A stretch of DNA of 64,000 nt from Eubacteriaceae bacterium Marseille-Q4139 (GCA_018223415.1 JAGTTQ010000001.1:1192365-1256364), one strand, 5' to 3'. Counted from the stretch's first letter, positions 7,634 to 16,006 are shown. Notes: generated from the letters alone by a model not told the origin. Made by a program: numbers and translations.

Positions 7634-8956
7634 TCAGTCGTTTAAGAAGCCCTTGTAATTTCTCACTAACATCATGGACTCGATGGACTTGAGTGTCTCA
7701 AGGACAACGCCCACGATAATGATTAAGGACGTACCGCCAAAGGACAGGCTGCCAACGGAGAACAGGCCGGAGGCGATGATCGGGATGATGCAGACGATCA
7801 CCAGGCCTACTGCTCCGATGAATATAATATAATTCAGAATGTCATTCAGATAGTCGGAGGTCGGCTTTCCGGGACGGATGCCAGGAATGAAGCCGCCGGA
7901 CTTCTTCATGTTGTTTGCGACCTCCAGCGGGTTGAACGTAATGGACGTGTAGAAGTACGCGAACAGTACGACAAGCGCAATGTAGATCACAAGGCCGATG
8001 GAATAGACCGGCATGTCAGGCCTGAACCAGTTGTTGGAACTGAGGGCCATCAGGATCTTTCCGCCGACAGAGGCGTAGTCCACCTGGAAAAACTGTGCAA
8101 TCATGACCGGCATGGACATGATGGAAGATGCAAAGATAACCGGGATGACGCCCGCGGTGTTGACCTTAAGCGGGATATGGGAGGACTGGCCTCCGATCAT
8201 CCGGCGTCCCTGCATTTTCTTGCTGTACTGCACAGGGATCCGGCGCTCTGCGCCATTCAAAATAAGGACGAAAACTACGGTCGCAAGGATTACGGCCAGC
8301 ACGAGGATGGCTGCCACTGCGGCAACCGCCACGGACTTGCCTGCCATGAACCGCTCATAGAGCGTCAGGATGTCCTGCGGGAGGCTGGAGACGATGTTGA
8401 AAAGAAGTACGATGGAAATACCGTTTCCAACGCCCTTTTCCGTGATTCTCTCGCCGATCCACATCAGAAGGGCAGAGCCTGCCGTCATTGCAGCAATGAT
8501 CGTAAGGTAGCCCCAGATGTTCCTGTAATCTTCCAAAAGGAGTCCTCTTCCGCCGAGGCCGACTGCCATGGCAGCCGACTCGAACAGGGAAAGGCCTACG
8601 TTCAGATATCTTGTGTATTCTGCAATTTTCTTCCGTCCATCCTCGCCCTCACGCTGCATTTCCTCAAGCTTCGGAATGGCAATCGTCATGAGCTGCATGA
8701 TGATGGATGCCGTAATGTACGGGGTGATGCTCAGTGCAAAGAGCGACATGGTGGAAAAAGATCCGCCTGTGATCGCGTTGAAGAATCCCATACCGGAATT
8801 CTGAAGGTTTGCGAAAAAGCTGCTCAGATAGCTGGCATCTACACCCGGAATCGGCAGCAAGGAGCCGAGTCGGATTACAACAAGCATGAGGAAGGTAAAG
8901 AGAATGCGCTCTCTTACCTCCTTCACTCTAAATGCGTTTTGCAGAGATTTCAACAT
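7634..8956 (-). CDS. secY: protein translocase subunit SecY
   Basis: The product is 440 aa with ten predicted transmembrane helices, the protein-conducting channel of the Sec system. Recognised segments are LGSLLPIPGVD near the N-terminus (plug region), ALSITPYITASIIMQL, EKGVGNGIS, and the cytosolic loop ERRIPVQYSKKM. It starts 1 bp after the rplO stop codon, so the two genes are almost certainly translationally coupled. Confidence 0.98.
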   Translation of the reverse strand: MLKSLQNAFRVKEVRERILFTFLMLVVIRLGSLLPIPGVDASYLSSFFANLQNSGMGFFNAITGGSFSTMSLFALSITPYITASIIMQLMTIAIPKLEEMQREGEDGRKKIAEYTRYLNVGLSLFESAAMAVGLGGRGLLLEDYRNIWGYLTIIAAMTAGSALLMWIGERITEKGVGNGISIVLLFNIVSSLPQDILTLYERFMAGKSVAVAAVAAILVLAVILATVVFVLILNGAERRIPVQYSKKMQGRRMIGGQSSHIPLKVNTAGVIPVIFASSIMSMPVMIAQFFQVDYASVGGKILMALSSNNWFRPDMPVYSIGLVIYIALVVLFAYFYTSITFNPLEVANNMKKSGGFIPGIRPGKPTSDYLNDILNYIIFIGAVGLVIVCIIPIIASGLFSVGSLSFGGTSLIIIVGVVLETLKSIESMMLVRNYKGFLND

Positions 8957-8957
8957 A

Positions 8958-9401
8958 TTAGATCACCTCGCAGGTTCCACCTACTGCTTCAATTTTGGCT
9001 TTTGCGCCCTCACTGAATGCGTTGGCCTTTACGTTAAGTTTCTTCGTAAGCTCACCGTTTCCAAGAATCTTAACGCCGTCCTGCGGGTTCTTAATAAGAC
9101 CGCACTCCATCAGGGTTTCAACGGAAACTACGGAGTCGTTCTCAAATCTTTCCAGTGCACCAACATTGATTCCGACGATCTCTTTGCGGTTCATGTTCTT
9201 GAACCCTCTCTTCGGGATACGTCTGTATAACGGCATCTGGCCGCCCTCGAAGCCAGGTCTTGTAGCTCCGGAACGAGCCTTCTGGCCCTTGTGTCCCTTG
9301 CCGGCAGTCTTGCCGTTTCCAGAAGCGTGGCCGCGGCCTCTTCTGAAATTATCGCTATGCTTGGAACCTTCAGCAGGATGTAAATTAGATAAGTTCATCA
9401 C
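8958..9401 (-). CDS. rplO: 50S ribosomal protein L15
   Basis: The product is 147 aa. The glycine- and arginine-rich N-terminal half is typical (GRGHASGNGKTAGKGHKGQ, RSGATRPGFEGGQMPLYRR). The C-terminal domain ends KIEAVGGTCEVI. It is a late assembly protein of the 50S subunit. It is followed by secY with a 1-bp gap. Confidence 0.97.
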   Translation of the reverse strand: MMNLSNLHPAEGSKHSDNFRRGRGHASGNGKTAGKGHKGQKARSGATRPGFEGGQMPLYRRIPKRGFKNMNRKEIVGINVGALERFENDSVVSVETLMECGLIKNPQDGVKILGNGELTKKLNVKANAFSEGAKAKIEAVGGTCEVI

Positions 9402-9425
9402 TGCACCTCCTTACTCTATTTCAGC

Positions 9426-9608
9426 TTAGATTTCTTCAACTTTTACCAGGTGTCTTACGTTCTGGATCATGCCCCTGACTGCACCATTGTCCGGCATCTC
9501 AACAGTCTTGTGCATCTTGGTTAAACCAAGTGCCTCAACCGTCTTTCTCTGCTTCGGAACAGCACCGATAGGGGATTTTACCAATGTGATTCTTAATTTC
9601 TCTGCCAT
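9426..9608 (-). CDS. rpmD: 50S ribosomal protein L30
   Basis: The product is 60 aa. It begins MAEKLRITLVKSPIGAVPKQ and contains the conserved TVEALGLTKMHKTVE segment. It matches the normal length of bacterial L30. It lies between rpsE (15 bp upstream) and rplO (24 bp downstream). Confidence 0.97.
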   Translation of the reverse strand: MAEKLRITLVKSPIGAVPKQRKTVEALGLTKMHKTVEMPDNGAVRGMIQNVRHLVKVEEI

Positions 9609-9623
9609 CTTCTTATCCTCCTA

Positions 9624-10133
9624 TTAGCAAACAACTTCTTCAACAGATTTGCCGCGGCTCTTGGCAACCTCTTCCGGAGTCTTTAACTTGCAAAGGCCCT
9701 CGATGGTTGCGAGAACTACGTTCGTCTTGTTGTTGGAACCTAAAGACTTGGTACGGATGTTCTTGATACCTGCAAGCTCCACTACGGAACGAACCGGGCC
9801 GCCTGCGATGATACCAGTACCTTCGGGAGCTCTCTTGAGCAGTACGGATGCACTGCCGAACTCGCCGAGGAAGTCATGCGGGATGCTGTTGTTCTCGTCT
9901 CTCGGGATCTCAACAAGATTCTTCATGGCAGCTTCTTTGCCCTTACGGATCGCTTCCGGAACCTCTCCGGCCTTTCCAAGGCCTGCTCCTACGTGTCCAT
10001 TGCCGTCGCCTACTACTACCAGAGCGGAAAATCTCATGGTACGTCCACCTTTTACAGTCTTGGATACGCGCTTGATGGCAACAACTTTGTCATTCAACTC
10101 TAACTGACTCGCATCAATGATTGTACGCTTCAT
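9624..10133 (-). CDS. rpsE: 30S ribosomal protein S5
   Basis: The product is 169 aa. The N-terminal double-stranded-RNA-binding fold (VVAIKRVSKTVKGGRTMRFS, VVGDGNGHVGAGLGKAGEVP) and the C-terminal S5 fold (GTGIIAGGPVRSVVELAGI) are complete. S5 acts at the mRNA entry tunnel and in decoding fidelity. It lies in the spc operon order L18-S5-L30. Confidence 0.97.
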   Translation of the reverse strand: MKRTIIDASQLELNDKVVAIKRVSKTVKGGRTMRFSALVVVGDGNGHVGAGLGKAGEVPEAIRKGKEAAMKNLVEIPRDENNSIPHDFLGEFGSASVLLKRAPEGTGIIAGGPVRSVVELAGIKNIRTKSLGSNNKTNVVLATIEGLCKLKTPEEVAKSRGKSVEEVVC

Positions 10134-10151
10134 GCTGTATTCTCCTCTCTA

Positions 10152-10520
10152 CTAGAATTCCAGACCAGCCTCGCGGGCTGCGTCTGCCAGTGCCTGAATC
10201 TTGCCCTGATAAATGAAACCGCCTCTGTCGAAAACGACTTCTTTGATGCCTTTTTCGATAGCTCTCTTTGCGATTACGGTTCCAACGTATGCAGCAGCTT
10301 CAACGGTATCCGTGTTGGCAAGCTCTGCCTTTACTTCTTTCTCAACGGTAGAAGCAGCAACTAAAGTATGACCAACGGTATCGTCAATAATCTGAGCATA
10401 CATATGATTATTGCTTCTGAACACTGCTAAACGCGGTCTTTCTGCTGTACCTGCAAAACGATTGCGTAATCTAGCGTGTTTTTTTCTGCGGATTTCGCTT
10501 CTTGACTGTTTGCTGACCAT
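10152..10520 (-). CDS. rplR: 50S ribosomal protein L18
   Basis: The product is 122 aa. It has a basic N-terminus (RSEIRRKKHARLRNRFAGTA), then RPRLAVFRSNNHMYAQIIDD and the C-terminal VVFDRGGFIYQGKIQALADA. It binds 5S rRNA in the central protuberance, together with L5. Confidence 0.97.
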   Translation of the reverse strand: MVSKQSRSEIRRKKHARLRNRFAGTAERPRLAVFRSNNHMYAQIIDDTVGHTLVAASTVEKEVKAELANTDTVEAAAYVGTVIAKRAIEKGIKEVVFDRGGFIYQGKIQALADAAREAGLEF

Positions 10521-10537
10521 TTTTACACTCTCCTTAA

Positions 10538-11080
10538 TTATTTCTTACCAGTCTTACCAACTTTGCGTCTGATTACCTCATCAGCATACTTGATTCCCTT
10601 GCCCTTGTACGGCTCAGGTCTCCTCTTGTCTCTGATCTCGGCAGCATACTGGCCTACCTTCTCTTTGCTGATGCCCTTCACGATGATGATGTTCTGGCCG
10701 TCAAGAACCGTCTCGATTCCTTCCGGATCCTCCATCTCTACCGGATGGGAATAACCAAGGGAAAGTGTCAACTTCTTGCCCTGCTTCTGGGCTCTGTAAC
10801 CAACACCGTTTACTTCCAGCTTCTTCTCGTAGCCTTCGGTAACGCCGTGAATCATGTTATTGATTAACGTCCTTGTCAGACCGTGAAGAGATTTCATTCT
10901 CTTTAAATCATTCGGTCTGGAAACGATGATGTGTCCGTCTTCTTCTTTAATTTCCATCTCTGGTGCAAGCTCTCTCACCAGGGTTCCCTTCGGACCTTTT
11001 ACGGTCACTACATTGTTCTCTGCAATCGTCACAGTTACGCCTGCGGGGATTGCAACCGGCATTCTACCAATACGTGACAT
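10538..11080 (-). CDS. rplF: 50S ribosomal protein L6
   Basis: The product is 180 aa, two repeated L6 folds. It starts MSRIGRMPVAIPAGV, has GVTEGYEKKLEVNGVGYRAQ in the middle and ends in the conserved RRPEPYKGKGIKYADE. It lies near the factor-binding centre of the 50S subunit. It is preceded by an unusually long spacer (11081-11388), where ribosomal genes of this operon are normally a few tens of bases apart. Confidence 0.97.
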   Translation of the reverse strand: MSRIGRMPVAIPAGVTVTIAENNVVTVKGPKGTLVRELAPEMEIKEEDGHIIVSRPNDLKRMKSLHGLTRTLINNMIHGVTEGYEKKLEVNGVGYRAQKQGKKLTLSLGYSHPVEMEDPEGIETVLDGQNIIIVKGISKEKVGQYAAEIRDKRRPEPYKGKGIKYADEVIRRKVGKTGKK

Positions 11081-11388
11081 GCCATTTACCTCCTACTTAA
11101 ATTCTCGGAGAACGCTTTGCACATTCTCTGTTTTCAGTTTCTATGTTATCTATGCCGCGCTCCGCAAAAGGAGCAGGCCGCACGTCTCCGCCCTGCCCGC
11201 GGGTTGGGTTACGGGTTTTGCAGGCGGGGAGTGAATAACATCTATTTTGCCTTCGTCCAAATAGACGGGTAAGTTCCCTCAACTAAACTCGGCTTTCGCC
11301 TTCGGCTCGGCCTCGTTAAGGTTCGGGAACGGCTTTCGCACTAAATTCGCGCTTCGCTTTCAGCTCGTGCTCATTAAATGCTCAATGC
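11081..11388 (-). promoter_or_regulatory. long hairpin-rich spacer between rpsH and rplF
   Basis: This is 308 bp without a gene, inside the spc transcript. In transcript order it holds a repeat copy starting at the rpsH stop codon (11270-11391), then a small stem from CTATTTGG at 11262-11269 with CAAAATAG at 11243-11250, and a GCTCC/GGAGC hairpin near 11158-11175. No ribosome binding site, open frame of interest or clear promoter was seen. The large hairpin is listed separately. Confidence 0.6.
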
Positions 11389-11391
11389 CTA
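11270..11391 (-). repeat. hairpin repeat, copy A, after rpsH
   Basis: The minus-strand sequence from the rpsH stop codon onwards aligns with that after rpsN (12047-12152). The best-conserved stretch (11272-11345) is about 90 percent identical by eye. Its core is an outer stem GTTCCC/GGGAAC enclosing CTTAACGAGGC/GCCGAGTTTAG, which pairs except for a U.U and a tandem G.A/A.G, and a GCCGAAGGC loop. Confidence 0.7.
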
Positions 11392-11790
11392 CCAAACGAA
11401 AGCCAGAACTTCGCCGCCTACTCCAAGCTCTCTTGCCTGCTTGTCGGTGATGACGCCCTGGTTTGTGGATACGATGGCGATGCCAAGTCCGCCAAGTACC
11501 TTCGGCATATCTTCCTTGCCTGCGTAAACGCGAAGGCCCGGCTTGGAGATCTTCTTGATGCCGGAGATAACTTTCTCGTTCTTGTCCTTGCCGTATTTTA
11601 ACGCGATGCGGATGGTCTGGAAACCGCCGTCCTCGACGATGTCATATTTCTTGATGTAACCTTCTTTTACAAGAATGTCAGCGATGGCTAATTTCATCTT
11701 GGAAGCCGGAACATCTACGGTATCATGTTTCGCTGTGTTGGCGTTACGGATTCTTGTAAGCATATCTGCAATCGGATCGCTCATTGTCAT
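11389..11790 (-). CDS. rpsH: 30S ribosomal protein S8
   Basis: The product is 133 aa from the first ATG; a second ATG two codons in (MSDPIADML) is the usual family start and is also possible. The conserved regions are PIADMLTRIRNANTAKHD, KPGLRVYAGKEDMP and the C-terminal GIAIVSTNQGVITDKQARE. S8 binds the 16S central domain, and in Escherichia coli it represses the spc operon. Here it is flanked on both sides by related hairpin elements, which is unusual. Confidence 0.97.
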   Translation of the reverse strand: MTMSDPIADMLTRIRNANTAKHDTVDVPASKMKLAIADILVKEGYIKKYDIVEDGGFQTIRIALKYGKDKNEKVISGIKKISKPGLRVYAGKEDMPKVLGGLGIAIVSTNQGVITDKQARELGVGGEVLAFVW

Positions 11791-12149
11791 GATTTCAATT
11801 TCCTCCTTTTAGGTTGTCGGTGTGTCACACTGTCGTTCGCAGGAATCAGTCCTGCGCGGCACAGGGATGTTCTTTGCGGCCGGTGAGGGAGTGGGGATGA
11901 TACAACGCCTTCCGGCGTTTCATAGAGAAAGGAAATGATTCCTTGTCTCTCCCCACTGCTTTTCACAGGGAAGTTCTTCTCCCTTCCGGTCGAAGAACGG
12001 CTTTCGTCACTGGCGCAAGCTACTTTTGCCAGGCGGGAACGGGTATGTTCCCTCAGCTAAACTCGGCGTTCGCCTTCGGCTCGGCCTCGTTAAGATTCGG
12101 GAACGGCGTTCGCACTAGGCTCGAAAAGGCCTCGCCAAGTGCTCACAGC
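11791..12149 (-). promoter_or_regulatory. long hairpin-rich spacer between rpsN and rpsH
   Basis: This is 359 bp without a gene. It carries two hairpin repeat copies (12047-12152 and about 11965-12030). It also has a large stem with outer arms GTGGGGA (11892-11898) and TCCCCAC (11950-11956) and an inner AACGCC/GGCGTT hairpin, and a GCAGGA/TCCTGC stem near 11840-11856. No convincing open frame or promoter was seen. Confidence 0.6.
11965..12030 (-). repeat. hairpin repeat, degenerate copy C
   Basis: On the minus strand, AGTGACGAAAGCCGTTC matches AGTGCGAAAGCCGTTC of copy A with one inserted base. It then forms its own stem GTTCTTC/GAAGAAC (11973-11998) in place of GTTCCC/GGGAAC. It lies in tandem with copy B. 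Confidence 0.5.
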
Positions 12150-12152
12150 CTA
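12047..12152 (-). repeat. hairpin repeat, copy B, after rpsN
   Basis: The homology with copy A begins at the stop codon: both genes end TGG TAG GC followed by TGAGCA or GTGAGCA. The first half folds as GCACT/AGTGC. The second half folds as GTTCCC/GGGAAC with the same inner CTTAACGAGGC/GCCGAGTTTAG pairing as copy A. Differences from copy A in the core are a few single bases. Confidence 0.7.
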
Positions 12153-12335
12153 CCAGCTTGCCTTCTTTACGCCCGGGATCTCGCCCTTGTAAGCCAGTTC
12201 ACGGAAGCAGATACGGCAGATGCCGTATTTTCTCAAATATGCGTGCGGACGTCCACAGATTCTGCAACGGTTGTATTCTCTCGTGGAGAACTTGGCCGGA
12301 CGCTGCTGTTTGATCTTCATCGAAGTCTTTGCCAT
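12150..12335 (-). CDS. rpsN: 30S ribosomal protein S14, zinc-binding type Z
   Basis: The product is 61 aa, the short form. Two CxxC pairs (CRICG and CRICF) form the zinc site, and it ends ELAYKGEIPGVKKASW. This form is usual in Gram-positive bacteria. It lies between rplE and rpsH. The stop codon marks the start of hairpin repeat copy B. Confidence 0.97.
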   Translation of the reverse strand: MAKTSMKIKQQRPAKFSTREYNRCRICGRPHAYLRKYGICRICFRELAYKGEIPGVKKASW

Positions 12336-12351
12336 GGATAAATCCTCCTAC

Positions 12352-12891
12352 TTATTTTGCAAATGGCATATTGAATAATGTCAAAAGTTCACGAGCTTCT
12401 TCATCGGTCTTGGCAGTCGTTACGAAGATAACGTCCATACCTCTTACCTTGTCAACCTTATCGTATTCGATTTCCGGGAAGATTAACTGCTCCTTGATGC
12501 CAAGTGCATAGTTACCTCTGCCGTCAAATGCGTTCGGGTTTACACCGCGGAAGTCACGCACACGCGGAAGAGCCAGGTTGATTAAACGGTCTGCAAACTC
12601 ATACATCTTCTCGCCGCGAAGAGTAACCTTGCATCCGATTGCCATGCCCTCTCTGATCTTGAAGTTAGCAACAGACTTCTTAGCCTTTGTCGTGACTGCG
12701 TGCTGACCGGTGATGATCTCCAGGTCACGCACTGCGGAGTCCAGGACTTTTGCGTTGTCTTTTGCTTCGCCTACGCCCATGTTGATGACGATCTTGTCGA
12801 GCTTCGGCACTTCCATGATATTCTTGTATCCAAATTTCTTTGTCATTGCATCAACGATTTCGTTCTGATACATTTCTTTTAATCTAGCCAA
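12352..12891 (-). CDS. rplE: 50S ribosomal protein L5
   Basis: The product is 179 aa. Recognised segments are YKNIMEVPKLDKIVINMGVG, ITGQHAVTTKAKKSVANFKI and RDFRGVNPNAFDGRGNYALG. It binds 5S rRNA and contacts the P-site tRNA. It is 16 bp upstream of rpsN. Confidence 0.97.
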   Translation of the reverse strand: MARLKEMYQNEIVDAMTKKFGYKNIMEVPKLDKIVINMGVGEAKDNAKVLDSAVRDLEIITGQHAVTTKAKKSVANFKIREGMAIGCKVTLRGEKMYEFADRLINLALPRVRDFRGVNPNAFDGRGNYALGIKEQLIFPEIEYDKVDKVRGMDVIFVTTAKTDEEARELLTLFNMPFAK

Positions 12892-12914
12892 CTTGTTTTT
12901 CCTCCTCTCCGCTA

Positions 12915-13220
12915 TTAGTCGATTACTTTACCGGTTGCCTTGGCAACGCGGACCTTCTTGCCGTCCTTCACCTCGAAGCCGACTCTCGTTGCCTTGCCGT
13001 CAACAACCAGCATGACGTTGGAGATATCCATCGGGTTTTCCTGATGAACGATTCCGCCGTTCTGGTTTGTCTGGCTCGGCTTCGTGTGCTTCGTTACCAT
13101 GTTGCAGCCCTCAACCAGGACTGTATTCTTCTTTGTATCTACATGCAGGACCTTGCCGGTCTTGTCTTTATCTTTTCCCGCGATAACCTTGACCATATCG
13201 TCTTTTCTGATCTTATGCAT
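12915..13220 (-). CDS. rplX: 50S ribosomal protein L24
   Basis: The product is 101 aa with a KOW motif at the N-terminus (KDDMVKVIAGKDKDKTGKVL) and the conserved GGIVHQENPMDISNVMLV. It is an assembly initiator of the 50S subunit. It sits between rplN and rplE. Confidence 0.97.
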   Translation of the reverse strand: MHKIRKDDMVKVIAGKDKDKTGKVLHVDTKKNTVLVEGCNMVTKHTKPSQTNQNGGIVHQENPMDISNVMLVVDGKATRVGFEVKDGKKVRVAKATGKVID

Positions 13221-13234
13221 TACCCGGCACCTCC

Positions 13235-13603
13235 TTATAATACTTCCGGAGCCAGAGATACGATCTTCATGAACTGTTTCTCACGAAGCTCTCTCGCAAC
13301 CGGCCCAAAAATACGGGTTCCTCTTGGAGTCTTATCATCCTTGATAATAACTGCTGCGTTCTCGTCGAACTTGATATAAGAACCGTCTTTACGGCGAGCG
13401 CCTTTTACGGTACGCACAACAACGGCCTTTACAACATCGCCCTTCTTCACAACTCCGCCAGGTGTTGCATCTTTAACGGAAGCTACGATGATATCACCAA
13501 TATTAGCATATCTTCTTGTCGAGCCGCCCATAACACGGATACAAAGAAGTTCTCTTGCACCTGTATTGTCGGCAACCTTTAATCTGGTTTCCTGCTGAAT
13601 CAT
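13235..13603 (-). CDS. rplN: 50S ribosomal protein L14
   Basis: The product is 122 aa. It begins MIQQETRLKVADNTGARELL and contains RTVKGARRKDGSYIKFDENA and RGTRIFGPVARELR. L14 forms an intersubunit bridge and is the docking point of the silencing factor RsfS. Length and all motifs are normal. Confidence 0.98.
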   Translation of the reverse strand: MIQQETRLKVADNTGARELLCIRVMGGSTRRYANIGDIIVASVKDATPGGVVKKGDVVKAVVVRTVKGARRKDGSYIKFDENAAVIIKDDKTPRGTRIFGPVARELREKQFMKIVSLAPEVL

Positions 13604-13629
13604 GCCTTGATACTCCTTCCTTGAATCAA

Positions 13630-13884
13630 TTATCTTGCTTTCTCAACGATCTCAACAAGTCTCCATCTCTTATCCTTGGATAACGGTCTTGTTTCCATCA
13701 CTCTTACGGTGTCGCCGATATTGCACTCGTTGTTCTCATCATGAGCTTTTAATTTATATGTGTTCTTAACGATCTTACCGATCAACGGATGTTTTACGTG
13801 GTTTTCGATAGCAACTACAATCGTTTTGTCCATCTTGTTGCTAACTACCTTACCAGTACGTGTTTTTCTAAGATTTCTTTCCAC
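13630..13884 (-). CDS. rpsQ: 30S ribosomal protein S17
   Basis: The product is 84 aa. A GTG at 13882-13884 was chosen because it gives the family N-terminus (ERNLRKTRTGKVVSNKMDKT) and has AAAGGAG about 10 nt upstream. An in-frame start 60 bp upstream would add 20 residues with no family similarity. The OB fold includes VAIENHVKHPLIGK and DTVRVMETRPLSKDKRWRLV. It lies between rpmC and rplN. Confidence 0.95.
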   Translation of the reverse strand: MERNLRKTRTGKVVSNKMDKTIVVAIENHVKHPLIGKIVKNTYKLKAHDENNECNIGDTVRVMETRPLSKDKRWRLVEIVEKAR

Positions 13885-14003
13885 GACGGATAATCTCCTT
13901 TCCTGCGAACGGCTTTTTTCAAAGCCTCTATTTGTTACACGCATCGGCGTGTGTCATGGGAGCGAACAAGCTGTCCGCACCGTCTGGGCACGCGGATGTG
14001 AAA

Positions 14004-14213
14004 TTAGTTAGCAACTCTTGCCTTCTCTGTGATAACAGTCTGAATTCTTGCGATGTTCTTGCGAACTTCCTTGATTCTGCTTGTGTTATCTAACTGGTTG
14101 GTTGCGTTCTGGAATCTCAGGTTGAACAGTTCCTTCTTTGCTGCAACTAATTCTTCGTTTAACTCTGCAGCCGTCTTCGCTTTTAATTCTTCAACATATT
14201 TATTAGTTTTCAC
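14004..14213 (-). CDS. rpmC: 50S ribosomal protein L29
   Basis: The product is 69 aa, two helices. The second GTG (14211-14213) was chosen because AAGGCGGTGAT, almost the full anti-16S consensus, is placed 8 nt before it; a GTG three codons upstream overlaps that site. Conserved parts are AAKKELFNLRFQNATNQL and TSRIKEVRKNIARIQT. The gene overlaps the end of rplP by 11 bp, implying coupling. Confidence 0.94.
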   Translation of the reverse strand: MKTNKYVEELKAKTAAELNEELVAAKKELFNLRFQNATNQLDNTSRIKEVRKNIARIQTVITEKARVAN

Positions 14214-14640
14214 TGTTATCACCGCCTTCTAAATCTGCCTTAGAAGCAATTTTGCACTTGCAGGGAAGTTTGTGCATTGCAAGACGCAGAGCTTCTTTTG
14301 CTGTTTCTTCTGGAACGCCAGCGATTTCAAACATAACACGACCTGGCTTAACGACTGCTACCCAGTACTCAAGAGCACCTTTACCGGAACCCATACGGGT
14401 TTCAGCCGGCTTTGCAGTTACGGGTTTGTCCGGGAAAATCTTGATCCAGACTTTACCGCCACGCTTGATGTAACGAGTCATGGCAATACGGGCTGCCTCA
14501 ATCTGATTCGATCTGATCCAGCACGGCTCCATGGCAACAAGGCCAAACTCACCGTTGGAGATTTTATTTCCTCTTAAAGCTTTACCGGCCATCGTTCCGC
14601 GGAACTGTTTGCGGCGCTTTACTCTCTTAGGCATTAACAT
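14203..14640 (-). CDS. rplP: 50S ribosomal protein L16
   Basis: The product is 145 aa and starts MLMPKRVKRRKQFRG. It has GLVAMEPCWIRSNQIEAARI and the conserved loop KPVTAKPAETRMGSGKG near the peptidyl-transferase centre. The start shares its first base with the rpsC stop (TAATG). The 3' end overlaps rpmC. Confidence 0.97.
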   Translation of the reverse strand: MLMPKRVKRRKQFRGTMAGKALRGNKISNGEFGLVAMEPCWIRSNQIEAARIAMTRYIKRGGKVWIKIFPDKPVTAKPAETRMGSGKGALEYWVAVVKPGRVMFEIAGVPEETAKEALRLAMHKLPCKCKIASKADLEGGDNSEN

Positions 14641-15296
14641 TATTTATCGCTCCCTTCCTTATTTCCCTTCGTAGGAAGTACCTCGCCTTTGTAGACCCAA
14701 ACCTTAACGCCGATCTTGCCGTAGGTGGTGTCTGCCTCAGCGAAACCATAGTCAATATCTGCTCTTAATGTCTGAAGCGGGATGGTTCCCTCGCTGTAAA
14801 ACTCGGTACGGGCCATATCAGCACCGCCAAGACGTCCGGCTACTGCGGTCTTGATACCAAGAACGCCGGCCTTCATGGACCTGGACATAGTGGACTTCAT
14901 GGCACGGCGGAAGGAAACACGGTTCTCAAGCTGCTGTGCAATGGACTCTGCAACAAGCTGTGCGTCGCGGTCCGGTCTCTTGATTTCCTTGATGTCTACA
15001 AACAGCTTCTTGCTTGTCATCTTCTGAACTTCTGCTTTGAGCTTTTCAATCTCAGAGCCGCCCTTGCCGATGACAACGCCCGGCTTTGCCGTGTAAACGA
15101 TGATCTTTACTCTGTCAGAAGCGCGCTCGATTTCGATTTTGGAAACGCCTGCGCTGTACAGTCTCTTCTTCAGATATGTTCTGATTTTGTGATCCTCGAT
15201 CAGGTTGTCAGCAAAATCAGCTTCAGCATACCATCTGGAATCCCAGTCTTTAATAACACCGACTCTCATGCCGTGTGGATTAACTTTCTGTCCCAT
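14640..15296 (-). CDS. rpsC: 30S ribosomal protein S3
   Basis: The product is 218 aa. The N-terminal KH domain includes the GxxG loop (VVIGKGGSEIEKLK). The C-terminal domain includes NRVSFRRAMKSTMSRSMKAG and GADMARTEFYSEGTIPLQTL. It forms part of the mRNA entry helicase site. It is tightly packed between rplV and rplP. Confidence 0.98.
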   Translation of the reverse strand: MGQKVNPHGMRVGVIKDWDSRWYAEADFADNLIEDHKIRTYLKKRLYSAGVSKIEIERASDRVKIIVYTAKPGVVIGKGGSEIEKLKAEVQKMTSKKLFVDIKEIKRPDRDAQLVAESIAQQLENRVSFRRAMKSTMSRSMKAGVLGIKTAVAGRLGGADMARTEFYSEGTIPLQTLRADIDYGFAEADTTYGKIGVKVWVYKGEVLPTKGNKEGSDK

Positions 15297-15305
15297 AACT
15301 GCCTC

Positions 15306-15692
15306 CTATCTCTCATTCAGGACAATGGTGATATGGCTCATTCTCTTCTCGATTCTGTAAGCCCTGCCCTGTGCTCTCGGTTTCACTCTCTTCATGATCG
15401 GGCCCTGATCTGCGTAGCATTCCTCCACATACAGGTTTTCCGCGCTCATGCCGTTGTTGTTCTCTGCGTTTGCGATTGCGGATTTGAGCAGCTTCTCAAT
15501 TAAGCTGGAAGCATATCTGGGATTGTAGGTAACAATACCAAGTGCAGTCTGCACGTCTTTGCCTCTGATGGCATCTAATACGAAACAAGCCTTCTGAACG
15601 GATACCCTTGCATAAGACAGCTTTGCAGATGGTCTCGTATCCTTCTGGGCATTTCTCTCTCTCTTAATCTGACTTCTATGACCCTTAGCCAT
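15306..15692 (-). CDS. rplV: 50S ribosomal protein L22
   Basis: The product is 128 aa. It contains SYARVSVQKACFVLDAIRGK and the beta-hairpin tip region AYADQGPIMKRVKPRAQGRA-like segment that lines the exit tunnel and can carry macrolide-resistance changes. The N-terminus is slightly extended and basic. It is 9 bp upstream of rpsC. Confidence 0.96.
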   Translation of the reverse strand: MAKGHRSQIKRERNAQKDTRPSAKLSYARVSVQKACFVLDAIRGKDVQTALGIVTYNPRYASSLIEKLLKSAIANAENNNGMSAENLYVEECYADQGPIMKRVKPRAQGRAYRIEKRMSHITIVLNER

Positions 15693-15721
15693 TGAAAAAA
15701 CCTCCTTTCAAAGCGTCTTAA

Positions 15722-16006
15722 TTATCTGCGTACTCCGGATTTCTTCTCATCCTTGCCATGGCCTCTGTAAGTTCTCGTAGCAACGAACTCACCGAGCTTA
15801 TGGCCAACCATATCTTCCGTAACATATACCGGTACATGCTTTCTGCCGTCATGAACCGCGATTGTATGACCAACCATCTGCGGGAAGATCGTAGAACGGC
15901 GGGACCAGGTCTTGATGACCTGCTTCTGTCCTGCCTCGTTCATAGCGTCTACTTTCTTCAGTAAGCTAGCATCTGCAAATGGTCCTTTTTTAAGTGAACG
16001 AGCCAT
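15722..16006 (-). CDS. rpsS: 30S ribosomal protein S19
   Basis: The product is 94 aa. It starts MARSLKKGPFADASLLKKVD and includes WSRRSTIFPQMVGHTIAVHD and GHKLGEFVATRTYRGH. It is a head protein of the 30S subunit that contacts S13. Normal length. Confidence 0.97.
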   Translation of the reverse strand: MARSLKKGPFADASLLKKVDAMNEAGQKQVIKTWSRRSTIFPQMVGHTIAVHDGRKHVPVYVTEDMVGHKLGEFVATRTYRGHGKDEKKSGVRR

